A stretch of 64,000 nucleotides of DNA from an uncultured Blautia sp. (GCA_934378195.1 CAKRPO010000006.1:25872-89871); one strand, 5' to 3'. Numbered from the stretch's first letter, positions 44,555 through 54,287 are shown. The notes: generated by a model not told the origin, from the sequence alone. Made by a program: numbers and translations.

Positions 44555-47113
44555 ATGTTGACAGGACTTACAGACGAACAGGTAAATGAGCGAATCGCAG
44601 AAGGCAAGGTTAATGCGGACGAGAATCCGAATACCCGGACCTATAAGCAGATCATAAGAGAAAACACACTGACATTTTTCAACTTTCTGAACATTGTACT
44701 TCTGGTTCTTGTACTTCTGGTTGGCTCTTATAAGAATGCATTTTTTGTATGTATCATTGTTATCAATACCCTGATAGGTATTGCCCAGGAGATACGTGCC
44801 AAGAAAACAATCGATAAGCTGGCAATTCTTACAGCCCGGAAATCAGTTGTTATTCGTGAAGGACAGAAATGGACCGTTCCGACAGAAGAACTGGTACTGG
44901 ATGATGTGGTCTGTCTTAAGACAGGTGATCAGGTGCCAGCGGATGCGAGGGTGCTTGAAGGCAGTGTAGAGGTCAATGAATCTCTCCTGACCGGTGAATC
45001 CGACAACCTTCCAAAGAATGTGGGAGATGAGCTGTTTTCCGGAAGTTTTGTGACTTCCGGAGAGGCAAACTGTCAGATCATCCATGTCGGTAAGGACAAC
45101 TATGCAGCCCAGATCACCAGTGAGGCGAAAGAATTCAAACGCCATAATTCAGAACTGAAGAATTCTCTGAACGCGATTCTGAAAGTGATCAGTATCATTA
45201 TTGTACCGATCGGAGCGTTGTTGTTTTACAAGCAGTACTACATTGTTGGAGATACATTTAAGGATTCTGTCGTAAGCATGGTAGCCGGAGTCCTTGGTAT
45301 GATCCCGGAGGGACTTGTTCTTCTGACCAGCGTTGCGCTGACACTTGGAGCACTTGTCCTTGCCAATAAGAAGACACTGGTGCAGGAACTCTATTGTATT
45401 GAGACACTTGCCAGAGTTGATACGCTTTGTCTGGACAAGACTGGTACGATCACTGAAGGAACCATGTGCGTGGAGCGCGTGGAGCCTTACAGAGTTTCTA
45501 AAGATGAGAGTACAGATACGGAAGTCGAAGCAGAATCGGCTGAGATTACGGAATCAGCAGAATTGACAGAAGCTGACATGGAATCTGGGCAGACGGATGT
45601 ACAGGCAGCCGGCGTATCTGTATCTGATACAGAAATAACAGAAGTTTCTGTAACTGAGGCTTCAGCAGAAGAGACAGACGCAGATCCGGCATTCATGGAT
45701 GAAGTCGGCGAGATCATGTGCAATATGATGTATGTGCTCAAGGATCAGAATGCAACGATCGATGCATTGCGCAGGCGCTTCCCGGCGAAGCAGGGGATGA
45801 CTCTGGAACATGTAATTCCGTTCTCTTCCGACAGGAAGTACAGCGGTGCTGTTTTTGAAGAAAAAGGCACATACCTGATGGGTGCTGCACAGTTCCTGTT
45901 TCCGGAAGATAATCAGGAACTGACAGAGCAGTGTCAGAGATATGCAGAAGAAGGTCTTCGTGTGCTGGTATTGGCGCACAGTCCGCAGATGGCTGAGGGA
46001 ACAGAGCTTCCGGAAGGACTGGAACCTCTTGCACTGATGCTCCTGACTGATGTGATCAGAGAAGAAGCACCGGATACACTGGCATTCTTCGACAGCCAGG
46101 AGGTTGATCTCAAAGTCATTTCCGGTGATGATCCGGTGACGGTTGCGGCGATTGCAAAGCGTGCCGGACTTAAGAATGCAGACAGGTATGTGGATGCGAC
46201 GACGCTGACATCCGATGAGATGCTTCAGGATGCGGTGGCAGAGTACAGTGTCTTTGGACGTGTGACACCGCAGCAGAAGAAGGCGATGGTTCAGGCGCTG
46301 CAGTCCCAGGGACATACAGTAGCCATGACCGGTGACGGTGTCAACGATGTTCTTGCCCTGAAAGAGGCTGACTGCAGTATTGCCATGGCACAGGGAAGTG
46401 ATGCAGCTAAGAATATCGCTAATGTTGTTCTTCTGGATTCGAACTTTGCATCGATGCCGCACATTGTAAATCAGGGACGAAGAGTTGTAAACAACATTCG
46501 TACAGCAGCATCCATGTTTCTGATCAAGACGATGTTTTCCGTTATGTTGTCATTGCTGACAATCTTCTTTGGAAATGCCTATCCGTTTGAACCAATCCAG
46601 ATGTCTCTGATCAGTGCGTGTGCGGTAGGTATTCCGACATTCCTGCTTGCACAGGAAAATAACTATGAGAAGATTGACCATACCTTCCTGCGGCATGTGT
46701 TTATCAATGCATTTCCTGCAGCGATCACGATCACATCCTGTGTGTTTGCGGTCATGCTGGTCTGCCAGAATGTATACCATTCTACGGCAATGTTAAACAC
46801 AGCATGTGTGCTTGTGACAGGATGGAACTATATGGCTGCATTAAAGACGGTTTATGCACCGCTGAATACCTATCGTAAGACGATTATTTACGGTATGCAG
46901 TTTATATTCTTTGCGGCGGCCGTTATTTTCCAGAAACTGCTTTCACTTGGCTCCCTGGATTTTGGAATGATCATCCTGGTATTTATCCTGATGACCTTTG
47001 CACCGGTACTGATCGATGTGATCACTGTCTGGCTGAAAGGCATTTATGCACGTTCACTGGATAAAGAAAATCCGGGAAAATTCACTACATTTATCGACAA
47101 ACTTCGTAAATAA
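44555..47113 (+). CDS. CtpE-like cation-transporting P-type ATPase with acidic insertion
   Basis: An 852-aa HAD-type ion pump. The actuator motif is LLTGESDNLPK, helix 4 has MIPEGLVLLTS, the phosphorylated aspartate is D294 in CLDKTGTITEGT, and the hinge is MTGDGVNDVLALKEADCSIA. About ten membrane helices are seen, six of them C-terminal. The PEGL motif and overall pattern resemble CtpE-type Ca2+ pumps, but the ion is not certain. Unusual: about 60 Glu/Thr/Ser/Ala-rich residues (317-378) are inserted soon after the phosphorylation site. It starts 21 nt after iscU and may be in the same unit. Confidence 0.88.
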   Translation: MLTGLTDEQVNERIAEGKVNADENPNTRTYKQIIRENTLTFFNFLNIVLLVLVLLVGSYKNAFFVCIIVINTLIGIAQEIRAKKTIDKLAILTARKSVVIREGQKWTVPTEELVLDDVVCLKTGDQVPADARVLEGSVEVNESLLTGESDNLPKNVGDELFSGSFVTSGEANCQIIHVGKDNYAAQITSEAKEFKRHNSELKNSLNAILKVISIIIVPIGALLFYKQYYIVGDTFKDSVVSMVAGVLGMIPEGLVLLTSVALTLGALVLANKKTLVQELYCIETLARVDTLCLDKTGTITEGTMCVERVEPYRVSKDESTDTEVEAESAEITESAELTEADMESGQTDVQAAGVSVSDTEITEVSVTEASAEETDADPAFMDEVGEIMCNMMYVLKDQNATIDALRRRFPAKQGMTLEHVIPFSSDRKYSGAVFEEKGTYLMGAAQFLFPEDNQELTEQCQRYAEEGLRVLVLAHSPQMAEGTELPEGLEPLALMLLTDVIREEAPDTLAFFDSQEVDLKVISGDDPVTVAAIAKRAGLKNADRYVDATTLTSDEMLQDAVAEYSVFGRVTPQQKKAMVQALQSQGHTVAMTGDGVNDVLALKEADCSIAMAQGSDAAKNIANVVLLDSNFASMPHIVNQGRRVVNNIRTAASMFLIKTMFSVMLSLLTIFFGNAYPFEPIQMSLISACAVGIPTFLLAQENNYEKIDHTFLRHVFINAFPAAITITSCVFAVMLVCQNVYHSTAMLNTACVLVTGWNYMAALKTVYAPLNTYRKTIIYGMQFIFFAAAVIFQKLLSLGSLDFGMIILVFILMTFAPVLIDVITVWLKGIYARSLDKENPGKFTTFIDKLRK

Positions 47114-47124
47114 AAAGATTAAAA

Positions 47125-47165
47125 AAACAGCATTGTAGCATATGAGCTATGATGCTGTTTTTGTG
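47125..47165 (+). terminator. Intrinsic terminator after the P-type ATPase gene
   Basis: AAACAGCAT (47125-47133) with inner TAGC pairs with GCTA and ATGCTGTTT (47152-47160), followed by TT. It separates the isc/ATPase unit from the Hsp70 operon. Confidence 0.85.
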
Positions 47166-47167
47166 TA

Positions 47168-47206
47168 AAAAACAAATCTGAAAAACAAATCTGAAAAACA
47201 AATCTG
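47168..47206. repeat. Three perfect tandem copies of a 13-nt unit
   Basis: AAAAACAAATCTG at 47168, 47181 and 47194, without mismatches, in the gap between the ATPase gene and the Hsp70 operon (47114-47378). The remainder of the gap is A+T rich and holds the promoter. Confidence 0.8.
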
Positions 47207-47274
47207 ATATCATCAATAATGTCAGAAATTAAAATTATAAAAACATAAATCATAACGATAAAATGATACTTTTG

Positions 47275-47303
47275 TTGCTTTTGACAGGACTGGATTGTAT
47301 AAT
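47275..47303 (+). promoter_or_regulatory. Promoter of the Hsp70/AAA/zinc-finger operon
   Basis: TTGCTT (47275-47280), 17 nt, TATAAT (47298-47303). A TTGACA at 47281 is closer to consensus but has an 11-nt spacer. No CIRCE or HrcA-type inverted repeat is seen, so control like that of dnaK is unlikely. Confidence 0.5.
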
Positions 47304-47378
47304 AAAAAGAAAGAACTCTGAATATTTATAAAATTCGGGAAACAGAGAAAAGTAACATTTTAGGGGTGGACGGACAGT

Positions 47379-49070
47379 ATGAATCTGGGAATAGATTTTG
47401 GAAGTACATATACGATTGTATCAATATACGATGAAAATAATAAATTACTGGAAGCACTGTTGCTTGGAGGGATGACATCACCTTGTATTCCTACAGTTGC
47501 AGCACTGAAAAAAGACAAACTGAGCTTTGGTGTCACTGCCAAGAATGCAACCGGACAGATCAAGACCAGAATGTTCAATGGATTTAAGATGCTTATTTCT
47601 GAGAATGATCAGGATGAGCTGGCGAGGAGAGGTTTTGACCAGGAGTACACACCGGTGCGCCTGACGAAAGAGTTTCTTGAGAATATTGTACAGATGGCAG
47701 AAGCAAAATGCGGAGAATCAGAGATTGAGAATCTGGTGATCGGAGCACCGGAGGTCTGGTTTCAGGAAATGAACACCGTATCAGGAAGAGGAACGCTGAG
47801 GGACATTTGCCAGCAGTTGCCAAATGTGAGACCGGAAGGTGTAAAGGTTGTCAGCGAACCATCCTGTGCAGGTGCTTTTTTTGCATATAATTATATGGTT
47901 CTCAAGGGCAAACCATTTTCCGGACATATTCTTCTTATTGACTATGGCGGAGGAACGCTGGATATTAATCTGACCAGCATCAGTGCAGAGCCGGGACCGG
48001 ATGGCAGACAGGCGATGCAGATCAAAGTCCTGGAGAGTACAGGCGCCGGAGAGAATACAGAAGGTAAGATCGGACAGGCCGGCATGCGCTACATGGAAAG
48101 TGTGGCAGAGCGGGCGCTTATCAAGAACGAACTCTGGGATCCGGATGACCTTCCACAGCCGGATGGCAAATTTTACCGTCTGGTAAATCAGCTGGAAGCC
48201 AGCATCGTGGCAAGGACCGGCGAGATCAGAAGTCAGTTTATTGCCTACAACGGCATGGATCTGGAGGATCTGGAAGAGGAAGAATTTGATACTCTGGAAT
48301 ATAAAGATGAGGAAGTGGTTATCAGCTATGCGACACTTCTGGAAGTTTACGATGAAGTGATCCGTGATGTTCTTGGCTCCAAACTTATGGAGATGAAGAA
48401 CTTTATTAAGAAGCATAATATAGATACCAGCGATGATGAGAAATTCAAGATCGCACTTGTAGGGGGCTTCGGTAACTATTATCTTGTTCGCAGACAGGTG
48501 GATGAAATCTTTGAGAACGGCAGTCTTGACGGCAGCATGAAAGACATCATTCAGAAAGAAGAAGACCGTGAAAAAGCAATCTCCTATGGAGCAGCATTAT
48601 TTGCATCCGGGATTGTAGGCATTCGCCAGACAGCGCCGTATTCCATTGCGTTGTATCAGACAGGACAGGATGGAAATCCGGAAGTAAATTATGCCTTCCG
48701 ATACAGAGAAGATATCAAATACGATATTCCATATTTCCCAAGTTATGAAAACGGTCAGCCGGTAATCATTTTTATGGCATCGGGCGGCGTGAAGGAGTTC
48801 GTCATCAATATGGGACATGAGAGGGAAACTGCCCTCAAAGTACCGCTGAGAGAAGAATTCAGAAGTAAACTGATCGGCCTTGTCACAAACCAGTACAAGA
48901 CCGCGGCCATCGGATTTTCCCTGGATTCTTCAGAAATCCTGAGAATTCATGTGCACGAATACGATCTTCTCAAACAGAAATTTACAGAAAAAGGAAAAAT
49001 CATAGAGCTTGCCAAGTTCTCTGAACTGTTTGATATTACAGCAGTAAGGCCGGTATATCCTTCCAAATAA
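47379..49070 (+). CDS. Hsp70-like (actin-fold ATPase) protein
   Basis: First gene of the operon, 563 aa. The nucleotide-binding domain shows phosphate-1 (GIDFGSTYTIVSIYD, residues 4-18), phosphate-2 (LLIDYGGGTLDINLT), the connect region (SEPSCAGAFFAYN) and the adenosine motif (IALVGGFGNYYLV). The part after about residue 430 is short and does not resemble the DnaK substrate domain or lid, so it is not DnaK, and no dnaJ or grpE gene is nearby. It probably acts in the cytoplasm as an ATP-driven chaperone or scaffold for the neighbouring proteins. The ribosome site is weak (GGGGTGG). The next gene is 14 nt away. Confidence 0.85.
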   Translation: MNLGIDFGSTYTIVSIYDENNKLLEALLLGGMTSPCIPTVAALKKDKLSFGVTAKNATGQIKTRMFNGFKMLISENDQDELARRGFDQEYTPVRLTKEFLENIVQMAEAKCGESEIENLVIGAPEVWFQEMNTVSGRGTLRDICQQLPNVRPEGVKVVSEPSCAGAFFAYNYMVLKGKPFSGHILLIDYGGGTLDINLTSISAEPGPDGRQAMQIKVLESTGAGENTEGKIGQAGMRYMESVAERALIKNELWDPDDLPQPDGKFYRLVNQLEASIVARTGEIRSQFIAYNGMDLEDLEEEEFDTLEYKDEEVVISYATLLEVYDEVIRDVLGSKLMEMKNFIKKHNIDTSDDEKFKIALVGGFGNYYLVRRQVDEIFENGSLDGSMKDIIQKEEDREKAISYGAALFASGIVGIRQTAPYSIALYQTGQDGNPEVNYAFRYREDIKYDIPYFPSYENGQPVIIFMASGGVKEFVINMGHERETALKVPLREEFRSKLIGLVTNQYKTAAIGFSLDSSEILRIHVHEYDLLKQKFTEKGKIIELAKFSELFDITAVRPVYPSK

Positions 49071-49084
49071 TAAAGGAGGAGCGT

Positions 49085-50908
49085 ATGAAAGAGTTTGATT
49101 CAAAAGATGGTCTGATTCATTTTTTATTTGCAGAAGAAGATGATTATTATCTGGACTGCCTTCTCAAGTTGGATTTGACACACTATATTTATCATAATCT
49201 TAAGAAACAGAAGTATGACGGAATGTATTTCCTAAAACCAGAAAATACGATTAAGACAATTCTTGGAAATAAGGAAGAAATCTCCGTATATTGTTTAGAT
49301 CAGAATTCCAACGATGCTTTTCCGATGGATGCAGGCTATCTTGGCGGAACAATCTACAAAAATGAAAAAGTACAAAAAAATCACAAATTATACTGTATAC
49401 GAGGCAAAAAAGAATCGATTGTGTCACGTATCCAGACATTGATGAAACAAAGGGAAAAATATGCGTTTATCCTTCCAATCTCGATGATGCCAAATCTGCT
49501 TCAGACAGGCACATTCCGTGAAAGTCTGCAAAACGCCGTGAATGAAAAGAAAGGGAACTGCATGTTTGCACTTGTTGCATCCAAGTCAGCGGAAGATTCC
49601 TTTGAGGAACTCTTCAGTCTGGCAGAGGAATATCCGTTTCTGTTCAAAGAAGTAGCTGATATATTGGAGAGCAGGGAGAAACTTCCTTTTTATCAGACTA
49701 TGAATCTGAAATATGGCAATCGCATGCAGATCTGGAATCAGATGGATCAGAAGTCTGTTTCTGATATGCTTCGAAGAATGATCGTTGAAGGAAGTTTCAA
49801 GGGCGATACGGGAAACTGGAAGGCATATGCAGATTTATTATATGTATATACAAGGGACACAGAAACACAGAGAGAACTGAAACCTTTTATGGAAAAGGGA
49901 TCTGCATATTCGCTGCAGGCTATGCGGAAAAGTCTGGACAGCGACAAAACCTGGGACAAAATAAACCGTCTTCTGGAGAAAGAATCCATAGAGAGCCGGA
50001 AACGTAAAGTCAAAGATGTACAACAGTGGAAACGAGATGTACGATATCCTGTATTTACCAGAGCGGGATCGACGCTCAATGCAGTGGATATCCTCTGGAA
50101 AGAATTGGAAAATCAGCGGACAAACGGGGTTCACTGGGATGACAACTGTCTCCGGGTTCAGAGAATCATGGATCATGTACGGACACCCTGGAATGTATCC
50201 AATGATTATGAAGATATTGAAGCTTATGTTACACAGTGCGTGGTGCAGATGAAGAAATACATAAACCTGTACAAGTCACATTCCAAAGATCTGCGATACA
50301 GTCCTGTTACGGCGATCATTAATGATATATGGTACAAAATTGCAGACAGCAACAGTTATTATAAAGAGGAAGAAATTACAAAAGAAAAACAGAAGACCTA
50401 TGATGCTTTGATCCGGACGTCAGTGACACTGATGGAATGTCTGAAGAATTATGACCAGCAGAAACAGGAAATGAATTACTGGAGTCAGGAGCTGAATCAA
50501 AATCTCGAAGAGAGTTCCAGACTTAACGGTTCCATAGATAAAGAACTTCATATGAAAGACAGTGTGTTTGTGGCAAACCAGAAACTCAGACTACGCGAGT
50601 TGGATACAAATATTCACAATTCAGAGGAATGGATTGAGCGTTACAGGAAATCAAATGAGGTGCTCCTTCGGAATATCCAGAATCTCAAAAAAGCACTGGA
50701 AAGCGCGAATCTCAGCCTTTCACATTGGACAGGAGAAAGTACGGCAGAGATGGCAAAACTTCTGGAACAGCTGAATAATCTGAATAGTTCTACACAGAAG
50801 CAGATGACAGAAGCTGATATAGCCGGACAGGAATTGAAAAGTGAGATGCAGAGCATGGAAAAGATGTACGAGAGTCATAAGATGGAGGAGCACATATATG
50901 GAATTTAA
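49085..50908 (+). CDS. Unknown 607-aa protein with AAA-like N-terminus and C-terminal coiled coil
   Basis: I do not recognise the family. Residues 1-230 have an alternating beta/alpha pattern in which YAFILPISMMPNLL and CMFALVASKSAEDSFEELF resemble the Walker B and sensor-1 strands of an AAA domain, but there is no P-loop, so it would be inactive. Residues 230-420 are helical and basic; residues 430-600 form a long coiled coil rich in Gln, Asn, Glu and Leu. There is no signal peptide or membrane helix. AAAGGAGG sets the start. It overlaps the next gene by 11 nt, so the two products are probably made together and may be partners of the Hsp70-like protein. Confidence 0.75.
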   Translation: MKEFDSKDGLIHFLFAEEDDYYLDCLLKLDLTHYIYHNLKKQKYDGMYFLKPENTIKTILGNKEEISVYCLDQNSNDAFPMDAGYLGGTIYKNEKVQKNHKLYCIRGKKESIVSRIQTLMKQREKYAFILPISMMPNLLQTGTFRESLQNAVNEKKGNCMFALVASKSAEDSFEELFSLAEEYPFLFKEVADILESREKLPFYQTMNLKYGNRMQIWNQMDQKSVSDMLRRMIVEGSFKGDTGNWKAYADLLYVYTRDTETQRELKPFMEKGSAYSLQAMRKSLDSDKTWDKINRLLEKESIESRKRKVKDVQQWKRDVRYPVFTRAGSTLNAVDILWKELENQRTNGVHWDDNCLRVQRIMDHVRTPWNVSNDYEDIEAYVTQCVVQMKKYINLYKSHSKDLRYSPVTAIINDIWYKIADSNSYYKEEEITKEKQKTYDALIRTSVTLMECLKNYDQQKQEMNYWSQELNQNLEESSRLNGSIDKELHMKDSVFVANQKLRLRELDTNIHNSEEWIERYRKSNEVLLRNIQNLKKALESANLSLSHWTGESTAEMAKLLEQLNNLNSSTQKQMTEADIAGQELKSEMQSMEKMYESHKMEEHIYGI

Positions 50909-52097
50909 ACTGACAGAGGATACCCTGCAGCGCCTCGAACAGAAAGAAGAAATTACGATCCGGGACATTATGGGATTTGTGGTTTCAGATATTTGCAGGG
51001 ATCTCCAGAACGGATGTGGAGAACTGACCCGTCTCAAGCTTGGAAATGATGAGAAGGAAGAGGAAGACGCCATTCTTTTTATCTGCAATCTTGCACGAAA
51101 GCTTGCCAAGATCCAGAGCAGAAACCAGGAAAAATTTGACGATCCGGATCATCGCCCGGTATGGAATGGAGCAAATAAGAAGCTGCAGGAGGCGATGGCA
51201 CAGCTTACATCTATAGAAGAAGAGATTACCAGGAAGCAGCAGATCGTTGCTGAATTAGAAGAAACTCTTGAGAAGTTTGGTGACAGTCAGGCTAAGATCG
51301 CAGAATACGAAAAACTGACGAAAGAAAAGGAAAATGCGATCCGCCTTATGCAGAGTATTGATGAAAAATGTGTGGAACTAAAAGAAACGACTGCACAGAT
51401 CAAAGAAGAAAAAATTCCGGCAGTGAAGCGGCAGCAGGAGGCATTGGAAGCTGATTTTAAGGCAGCAGAGCAGGAACTGGAAGATGAAAAGCAGAGACAG
51501 CAGCGGTATATTACAGAAAAGAACCAGGAACTGGAACGTAAGAAACAGGAAATACAGCCATATATCGACAGGTTGAATCGGCAGAGGCAGGAACTGAAAG
51601 AATCTGAAAATCAGGTTGCAAATCTGCAGAAAGAACAACAGAATCTTGCAGAAAAAACAGAGTATATGCAGAGTCAGAAAGCAGAAGTCGAAAAAGAAAT
51701 CAACCAGGCAGAATCCAAAATCAAAGAGATCCAACATAAGATTGAGACAGACAGGCAGCTTCTTGCTGAAAGAGAAGAGGACTACTCCTGGCAGTGTGAA
51801 GAACAGAAACATGTGGACAACGAACTGAAAAAGCTGGAAGAAACCTTTGGAGATTCACTTCTGACCATAAGGAACAGCCAGAAAGAACTGAAAGAACTCT
51901 ATGGACTGTTTCTTGGCGAACAGATTCTGGAAGATGGATGGTTCTTCGATCAGAACAAAGTAAAAGAACTGCAGAAACATTTTCTGGACAGTCTGACACA
52001 GACGGAAGAAAACATAAAACAAAGCCGGGAGATGTACAATAAAATTCTGAAATATCTGGAAAACGGAGGAAATGAAAATGAAATGTCTTGTATGTAA
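50898..52097 (+). CDS. Long coiled-coil protein
   Basis: A 399-aa cytoplasmic protein with a small N-terminal helical domain (IRDIMGFVVSDICRDLQNG ... AILFICNLARKLAKI) and then an almost continuous Glu/Gln/Lys coiled coil from about residue 100 to 310, ending in a short helical region. The ATG at 50898 follows GGAGG and begins MEFKLTEDTLQRLEQ; codons upstream in the frame lie inside the previous gene. Probably structural; the N-terminal pattern is not one I can name. GrpE-like exchange-factor activity is conceivable beside Hsp70 but unsupported. Confidence 0.75.
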   Translation: MEFKLTEDTLQRLEQKEEITIRDIMGFVVSDICRDLQNGCGELTRLKLGNDEKEEEDAILFICNLARKLAKIQSRNQEKFDDPDHRPVWNGANKKLQEAMAQLTSIEEEITRKQQIVAELEETLEKFGDSQAKIAEYEKLTKEKENAIRLMQSIDEKCVELKETTAQIKEEKIPAVKRQQEALEADFKAAEQELEDEKQRQQRYITEKNQELERKKQEIQPYIDRLNRQRQELKESENQVANLQKEQQNLAEKTEYMQSQKAEVEKEINQAESKIKEIQHKIETDRQLLAEREEDYSWQCEEQKHVDNELKKLEETFGDSLLTIRNSQKELKELYGLFLGEQILEDGWFFDQNKVKELQKHFLDSLTQTEENIKQSREMYNKILKYLENGGNENEMSCM

Positions 52098-52575
52098 TAA
52101 AGAATTGAACGGAAACATATGTGAACGCTGCGGTTTCCCCAAGATTGTTGTTGTCGGCGGCGCAGAAGATGATCCTGTAGTAAAGACAGCGGTTCATGAT
52201 TTCAAAGATAATATCCTCAAAAAGATTACCATAGAGATGGAAACTTATCAGTACAAAGAAGATGGAAGTAAACTGGTCCTTGCACAGACAGACCGCATTC
52301 CGGTCGGAACACAGTTACAGGATCTTGAGGAGAATCAGTGTACCTGGTTTCAGGAGGACTTTGCAAGAATGGAAGCCGGCGAAGATATGACACTGACTTT
52401 ATTTATCAACAATGATGGCAGTGAAGTGCGCAGAGAAATAAATCTCAAAGCCCCGGATATCCGCTCCTTCTGGAAGGTCGGACTCAAATCACAGGGTGCT
52501 TTGGATTATACGGTTGTTCTTGGAACAGCAGATAACTATGTAGAGACAGAGAAATTCTGCATACTTGATAAATAA
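52078..52575 (+). CDS. Small zinc-ribbon protein
   Basis: A 165-aa protein starting MKCLVCNKELNGNICERCGF, a CxxC-x8-CxxC zinc ribbon at residues 3-18, followed by a mostly beta domain (TLTLFINNDGSEVRREINL, YTVVLGTADNYVET) of unknown type. The ATG at 52078 has CGGAGGA 7 nt upstream; the ATG at 52072 would be too close. It overlaps the 3' end of the coiled-coil gene, suggesting coupled translation. Perhaps an adaptor that recognises substrates or partners. Confidence 0.75.
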   Translation: MKCLVCNKELNGNICERCGFPKIVVVGGAEDDPVVKTAVHDFKDNILKKITIEMETYQYKEDGSKLVLAQTDRIPVGTQLQDLEENQCTWFQEDFARMEAGEDMTLTLFINNDGSEVRREINLKAPDIRSFWKVGLKSQGALDYTVVLGTADNYVETEKFCILDK

Positions 52576-52591
52576 AGAAACGAGGACCAGA

Positions 52592-53062
52592 ATGAAAGGC
52601 AGAAAAGATTCAGGAGGTATGTTGTCACAGGTGGGGATGCTGGGAATGGGAAGCGTCATTCTCCTGGCAGTGTTGTTTGTGGCAGGGATTTTTGCATGGC
52701 TGTACCTGATTTCAGCAGGCAGTGGAATAAGCACGAAGGCATTGACAGTAGAAGCAATCGTATATGGTTTCATTTTTGTGCTGTCTATGATCGGTATTTT
52801 TGTGACAGGATATGAAGACGATACGATGAAATATATCGGTCACTGCTATCGCGGAGGAGTTTTTTTGACGGTAGTGGGATTTTATATCACGAAACTCCCG
52901 CTGCTGGCCACACCGGAAAAGATTCAGGGCGAATACATCTATTACATATTACAGCTGATCGTCTATGTGCTGCTGGCAGCAGTGCTCGCTATGGTACCGG
53001 TATTGATCATCGCAGGAATACGACACATTATCCTTGATATATTTGATTTGATTACAAGATAG
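52592..53062 (+). CDS. Four-helix membrane protein
   Basis: A 156-aa protein with four membrane helices (VILLAVLFVAGIFAWLYLI, VEAIVYGFIFVLSMIGIFV, FLTVVGFYITKLPLL, LIVYVLLAAVLAMVPVLIIA) and a basic N-terminus (MKGRKDSGG). It is the only obvious membrane component in the operon, so it may anchor the complex. The family is not recognised. The start follows CGAGGA. Confidence 0.75.
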   Translation: MKGRKDSGGMLSQVGMLGMGSVILLAVLFVAGIFAWLYLISAGSGISTKALTVEAIVYGFIFVLSMIGIFVTGYEDDTMKYIGHCYRGGVFLTVVGFYITKLPLLATPEKIQGEYIYYILQLIVYVLLAAVLAMVPVLIIAGIRHIILDIFDLITR

Positions 53063-53076
53063 AAGGAGAACGAAAA

Positions 53077-54276
53077 ATGCTGGATTTTTTGAAGAAGAGC
53101 AAAAAGGAAAAAGAACTGCAGGCTGTCCGTGAGGCAGAAAGAAAAAAGAAAGAAGAAGAGAGACAGAAGCTGGCAGAACAGAAAGCAAAGATTGCCAGAC
53201 ATGCGGAAGGCGGTGAGAAGATACGCCGTGCTCTGAGAAATATTGATCTTGAGAATTATGAGATGCTGGCAGAGCAGAAAGAAAGTAAGTTAAGTGTTGA
53301 GACGATTGACTGGTGTTCTCAGATATTCGACAATATTAAAAGTGTACTGGATGATGCAATGATCTCCGATGTAGATACCGTAGAAATCGATGAAGATATC
53401 GTGCAGATGATCGCTCTGTTTAGCATCGCTCTGGAATCCGGCAATGAGAAGACTGCAACGCAGCTGCTCAAGGGAATTGCAGAAGGCGTCAAATTTACAA
53501 GAACACCATTTATTTATTCGAATGAAGAGCAGAAAGAAGCTCTTGCCCGCAAACGTAGAAAAGAGATCAACACGCTCCTTTTGCTCGGAAGATGCCAGGA
53601 ATACATAGATCGTGTACAGGAATCACTTACACAGCTGGAAACCTATACGGCAGATCTGGAAGGAAAGAAGAAAGCAGCAGAGAAAGAAGAGAAAGAACTG
53701 CATGATCATGATCCGGATCTCCCGGATAAACTTACAAAAGTCAGAATGAAAAAAGAACCGCTTACCAGACAGGTGTTGCAGTATAGAAATGCAGTGAATG
53801 CTGCAAGAGACAGCCGCAATAAGCTCAAAGCGGCAGAACTTCTCAAAGGCAAAAAGGAGAAGAATCTCCAGGCGATCGGAGAAATCGTGACAAGAATTAA
53901 TCTCATGGCATTTGGCTCACGGGAGCTTTTTGGAAATATTGCTATGGAGCAGCTGACCCGCCTTCATGAAGATTTTAAAGAAAATGAAAAAGCAGCAGAG
54001 AATGAAATGCAGCGTATTAAGGATTTTAACCATGATGTTGATGTCACGATAGAAACGATGTTCCAGAATGAAGTCCGGGATGAAGACCTTCAGAATCTAA
54101 GAGAATATTTCGCAGATATCAAGGCAGAAAAAGAAGAAGAGGACCGACGCAGAAAAGCTGAAACAGAGCAGAAACGTAAAGAAGAGGAAGAAAACAGACA
54201 GCGCGAAAGAGAACGTCTGGCAGAGGAACGCAGAGAAAGACACAGTGAAAAGCATCGTGACACGATTGTACAGTAG
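53077..54276 (+). CDS. Coiled-coil protein, paralogue of the product at 60162
   Basis: A 399-aa highly charged protein: a basic N-terminal helix (residues 1-45), a helical domain (VDTVEIDEDIVQMIALFSIA ... EGVKFTRTPF), a long coiled coil, a second conserved patch (RINLMAFGSRELFGN) and a Glu/Arg-rich C-terminal tail. The domain and the INLxAFGS patch recur in the product at 60162, showing duplication within the operon. No signal peptide. AGAAGGAG supports the start. Confidence 0.75.
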   Translation: MLDFLKKSKKEKELQAVREAERKKKEEERQKLAEQKAKIARHAEGGEKIRRALRNIDLENYEMLAEQKESKLSVETIDWCSQIFDNIKSVLDDAMISDVDTVEIDEDIVQMIALFSIALESGNEKTATQLLKGIAEGVKFTRTPFIYSNEEQKEALARKRRKEINTLLLLGRCQEYIDRVQESLTQLETYTADLEGKKKAAEKEEKELHDHDPDLPDKLTKVRMKKEPLTRQVLQYRNAVNAARDSRNKLKAAELLKGKKEKNLQAIGEIVTRINLMAFGSRELFGNIAMEQLTRLHEDFKENEKAAENEMQRIKDFNHDVDVTIETMFQNEVRDEDLQNLREYFADIKAEKEEEDRRRKAETEQKRKEEEENRQRERERLAEERRERHSEKHRDTIVQ

Positions 54277-54287
54277 AGGTGAGAAGG

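Noticed and set aside
47281..47303. TTGACA/TATAAT pair before the Hsp70 operon
   Set aside because: The 11-nt spacer is too short for sigma-A; TTGCTT at 47275 with 17 nt is preferred.
47379..49070. DnaK
   Set aside because: The nucleotide-binding domain fits Hsp70, but the substrate domain and lid are not recognisable and grpE/dnaJ/hrcA are absent nearby.
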